Part shown: piece by piece, positions 60,101-64,000 of the stretch | Position numbering within the stretch: the stretch's first letter is position 1 | Layout of the letters: each line of letters begins with the position of its first letter | Source: Parus major | Taxonomy: Eukaryota > Chordata > Aves > Passeriformes > Paridae | Reading direction: 5' to 3' | NCBI RefSeq assembly: GCF_001522545.3 | Contig: NC_031768.1 | Span: forward strand, 99,360,214 to 99,424,213 | DNA length: 64,000 bases | Translations under genes and position numbers: made by a program | Notes under the pieces: generated by a model | The model's input: only the letters and a program-made list of their open reading frames with translations | Databases searched by the model: none | What the model was told of the DNA's origin: nothing

Positions 60101-62139
60101 CTAAGCATATTACTAAAATGAAATTTGTTTTCATTTACAATAGCAAAAATGAGCTGAGCAAATACTACTTCTTGAATCAGTTTTGATCAAGCAATTTTAT
60201 TTATGAAGTTAAAACTATAAAGAAAACTTAACCCTGTTGAAGAAAATCTTTTCTTTTTCACTGGCATAAACCTGTACTTTATCATCAGTAATATTGGACA
60301 TGAAGGGTTTTTTTCTGTCACAGAAATTTTGTAAAGTCCAGAGTATTACTTAATAAAAGTAACATTTTCAAAGTGAAAACTTTTTTTTCTTTTAGTTAGA
60401 TTTAATCTGTGTTTTCTGGTTTTGTCCCAAAAGTATTCTAATAGAATGAGCCCTTGTAGTATAGAGATGTTAGCTAGCACAGCCCATTAAAGTGATGGCA
60501 CTAAAACCACAGTGCAATATTTTCAACTACTGAAAATAGGGAAAGGAGAAAAATGTTTATTTATTATAACACAAAAAAAGGGAAGTTCATTATAGCTATC
60601 TGGATGAAAATATGTATACTATGATCTAACTACACCAAATATATTTTTGATCCAAAGCTTTTTTCCCCCAAAATCAGTTAATGAACATTAAGTCAAATCA
60701 GGGACTAGTCCTGGGGAAGTCCACTGCTATTTTAAAGTAACACTGAACTTCATTTAATTTCACATTTAGTTCCTCATAACTTGACCTGACTCTTACAGAG
60801 CTTCATTGGGGAAGTCATTTATTTTAAAGAAACATATCTTCAAAATATTCAAAAAATATTCAAATTCAAAACCTGTCTGAAACCCAAGCAACAAGTTATT
60901 TTATTCATCATCTGTACATCCTGATGAACTTTGCTCTGTACCATAAGAAGTATGCAGCAGACACTGTGGTTATTGCTGTTTCATAACTCAAGTATTTCTA
61001 GTCAAAAACCTCAATAATATCTTAATGCAGAAAGCAGGAATTGCCCTCAGATGTCTAAAGATATGAGGCCCTAAGAAATTTCACTTTGGGAATTATTGTA
61101 GTGAATATGGCATCTTTGTATCATCAGATAGCTGAGAGTGGATTCCCTGATCTCTAAAACACATTTTGTGTTTTGAAATGCTAAATACCAGAGGAATTGT
61201 GCCAATTCTGATTGGTTCTCCAGTTTGTCCTTTGTGAACAAACTCCTGTTTTGCTATTAGACTCTCATGCTGAGCAGCCAAAGAGGCTCTCAGGGTGTAA
61301 TGCAACGTTGCTCTTTGAATTGCAGAGAGACATACTGGGAAAATTCCTATTAATCAGCTCCCAAATCAGCACTTTCCTTGTTTCTACTGGTGTTCTTTCC
61401 ACTCATCTTGTAATTTCTTTTTCTGAATCCTTATTCTCAATCACTTACCCAGACAGGGATAGTATATCAAATACTTCGAAAGACTGCAGGTTTTCAGGCT
61501 TTCTATGGATTTTTATTTATATGAAAACTTGAGCATGCATTGTTGTGCAGGATCAAGTATATCCACAGATAAGTTTTTTATGCTTTTGGGGTTTTTAAAT
61601 TTTATTTTGTTTTGTTTTTTTGTTTTCTACATTGAGCAAAGATTTTCAGGCACATTGTAGAAAATCTCGTTACATAATAAAATAAAAAGGACAATGATGG
61701 AACTCTAGTCTCTAATCCAATTTGCACCAGATTGTTTTCAAAATGGAGTTTTTAACCAAAGCCCTTCAGAATGCTTTCAAAATTATGTCTCCTTGAAAAT
61801 ATTAGCTCTAGCTTGATCTGTCCAAAGATTCTAAATTTACTATTTCTTGCATGTTTTAAAACTGCTTTATGCTGTCCATCTCCTTAGCCTTTGTCAACAT
61901 GTAACACATACCAACAGTGACAGTGCTTTCCAAGCATCATCCTGTACAGACAGCCTGGGAAACTCTCCCAAGTAACTCTTGCCTTGGAAATACCATGAAT
62001 TTTAACTTCTAGTGCTGGACTTGATCCTGAAATAGTAAATACTCAACAGTTTGGCCAGGCTCAAATGTTAAACTCTTAAAACCAGTGAACTCTGAAACAT
62101 CAGATTTAAACCTAACATGTTAACTCCTGATAAAACAAT
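54176..62139. other. Long AT-rich stretch without recognised genes
   Basis: About 8 kb without recognised repeats or coding sequence. Short frames (for example 54574-54819, 57272-57523, 61212-61532) show no conserved motif. T- and A-runs occur at about 57831-57845, 58907-58932 and 61590-61626. Confidence 0.5.
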
Positions 62140-62290
62140 CAACCAACCAACCAACCAACAAAAAAATCCCCAAATCAAACACAAAGTGTAGACATCAAGC
62201 AGACAAACAGAAAAAACCCAGAAAAGCAACCCACAAAAAAAAAAATCCCAACCAACCAAGCAAAAAAAAAAAAAAACAACCCCAAAAATC
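62140..62290. repeat. A/C-rich tract with (AACC)n
   Basis: Starts with about four AACC units and continues with A-runs broken by CC/CCC/CCCC. Minus-strand frames here are Phe/Trp/Gly-rich artefacts. Confidence 0.9.
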
Positions 62291-63786
62291 TTAACCCTAG
62301 TCCAAAGTCTATTCAAAATTCAGAAATCATTGCTACTCCACAGCAGCCATTTAATTAGTTTATTCAGGCAGATGCCAGCCAAAAAACCCTTTCCCTTGTT
62401 CATATCACATGGTAACTCCAATCATCCATCTCTCCCAGACTGAATCTCTAATTCTGCATTTAGAATAAGCTTCTGCTTACTGACTCTTCCTGCACAGACA
62501 TGAACATGTGTGTCTATGGATGGAGATGGGGGAACTGAAAGAGAGATGACTTCTGGGATCATGTCAGGTAGAGGGGATGGGGTGATTTAAAAGAAGACAC
62601 TTATTAAATTTCTAATGTCTTTAGGCCATGCTTCAGTTTTGAGTGGGTGGATATGTTGTTAATTCCTATTACCAGGCAGCAGAAAAGGTGCTTTTTAGAA
62701 AGGTTAAGCTGAGCCCAGAAAGACTGATGAAAATCACATTCTATATGTCTGGAAGGTGGTTTTGGAAAGAGTAACAAGATAACTCTGTCTTTTAGTGGTA
62801 GAGCTATAATAAAGCACTCTCTGTATCTAAAAATCCACTTTGTAAGCCCAGGCACAAAGTTTCCACTAGTGATTCTGAGTTTAAGGCTAAACTGTCCTTG
62901 CCTCTTGTTTCATTAGTACATTCTGCAGCTGGACTGTAAAATAGTCCCTCTTGCCAGAACTGAAACAGGTCACTGAAATCAGAGCAGCTTTCTGATGCTA
63001 GGAGTCATCCCGTGGCTCAGCTTGAGCTGCAGTGTTGCCATGGAGTGGCTTTTTTTTTTTTAATTTAAATGGAGCTTTGTTTTTATCCTTTCCCCCTTCA
63101 AATATATGCTGTGAAATTCAATAAAAACTCGTTAAAATAATTTGGTATGGTTAGGAAGTAGACTGACACCAGTTGCCCCCATCTCTTTCTGATTTTAGAT
63201 TTCTCTGCCTCAATGTACAACTAGTTTTTATGCACATCTTCAGATACAGCTTCATTTATTCCCCTAATTTACTGTCAGACCACTGAGCTGTCATGTAAAT
63301 TACTCTCTTCAACAGGAACTGAATGAGAGATGGAGAGGCTGGGTTCCTACATTCTGTTATTATTCATTTGAATGACCTTTCTGTTCAAAAAAACCCCTGG
63401 AACTAATAGTCCCAATTTATATACATATATATTTCAATAAGGTTAATGGTGAATATTTCAATTAAGAGTAGTAGGGAAACTTTAAAGCAGCCCATGCCAT
63501 TAGGTTCTGCAGAGCATTTCCTGACAGTATAGAGAGGAATTACAGATAAACACTTAACAATTTGAAACTGGCTGTAGTTTAGTCTAACACTGTTCTGTCT
63601 GTGGGACTTGGATAGATACTTTATGAAAAGGTATTCTCTGTCATGTGGTTTGGGAACTTACTGCATCAGAATAATGAAGATATGCCCAGCTGGAAATAAA
63701 CATCTGCATATGATGAATTTTTCAATTCAATGATCAGTGTCTGGTATTTTACTAGAAACTTTGCCTAATATAGCATACACTTATAC
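62291..63786. other. Unique AT-rich sequence
   Basis: No gene or repeat recognised. Confidence 0.5.
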
Positions 63787-63944
63787 AAAAAAACCAAAAA
63801 AAACCCCAAAAAAACCCAAACAAAAAAAAAAAAAACCCAAACCCCAAAAAGAAACAAACTAACAACAAAAAAAAAACAAACCAAAACCGAAAACCCCAAA
63901 ACACCAAACAAACAAAAAAACCCACAAGAAACAACAACAAAAAC
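63787..63944. repeat. A/C-rich low-complexity tract
   Basis: About 158 bp of A-runs broken by C-runs of 1-4. The minus-strand frame across it, rich in Phe, Gly and Trp, is an artefact. Confidence 0.95.
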
Positions 63945-64000
63945 CTCACTATTTTAACCTTTTTATCATAATTCGCTTGTTTTAATAAAACTATTAGTCT

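Noticed and set aside
62068..62316. Minus-strand frame rich in Trp, Phe and Gly
   Set aside because: Artefact of the A/C-rich tract; the same holds for 63752-63949 and 50601-50807.
1..64000. CRISPR arrays, tRNA or rRNA genes, bacterial-type operons
   Set aside because: No regularly spaced repeats, cloverleaf signatures or packed coding sequences were seen; all signs are of vertebrate DNA.

Overview
This is AT-rich, gene-poor vertebrate DNA. Several CR1 retrotransposon copies with the typical short ATTCTRTG-type 3' end, together with endogenous retrovirus (ERV) LTRs of families familiar from birds, point to a bird, probably a passerine. No host exon could be named, and no tRNA, rRNA, CRISPR array or bacterial-type operon was seen. 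The window reads as intergenic DNA or the inside of a very long intron. One short open reading frame (41123-41404) is the only stretch that looks like possible host coding sequence, and I cannot name it.

The main structure lies at about 4034-11610 and is a nest of transposons. A 5'-truncated CR1 on the + strand has been split by two ERV insertions. The first is a minus-strand class II (ERVK-like) provirus at 4369-10280, flanked by a perfect 6-bp target duplication (gacaga, 4363-4368 and 10281-10286). It keeps both LTRs, a purine tract, a possible primer-binding site, a gag zinc knuckle, the N-terminal integrase domain and env remnants, but no recognisable reverse transcriptase. Its 5' LTR was then interrupted by an unrelated ~650-bp LTR (about 9590-10239). 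The second insertion is a 353-bp solo LTR at 11025-11377 with the duplication aggaga. All these viral remains are broken.

Elsewhere: an LTR tail fragment (365-511); CR1 tail pieces (1885-2090, 17755-18015, 22162-22320, 30695-31345, 52715-53125, 53755-54175); an LTR-like block (about 24650-25228); a minus-strand LTR (37543-37909); two ERVL-type LTRs of one family in opposite orientation (39065-39696 and 51356-51950); a minus-strand CR1 whose endonuclease start is joined to its 3' part (42062-43215); and a solo LTR at 46247-46625 of the same family as the 4-10 kb provirus, with the perfect duplication ctgagc. Low-complexity tracts include (AAAAAG)n, a 30-T run, (GAT)n and three A/C-rich tracts.

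The most interesting point is that the 3' LTR of the provirus differs from the solo LTR at 46 kb by about 5% but from its own 5' LTR by about 14% (hand counts). This suggests gene conversion or a recombinant origin. I found no new functional system; the value lies in the layered insertion history and the one unexplained reading frame.
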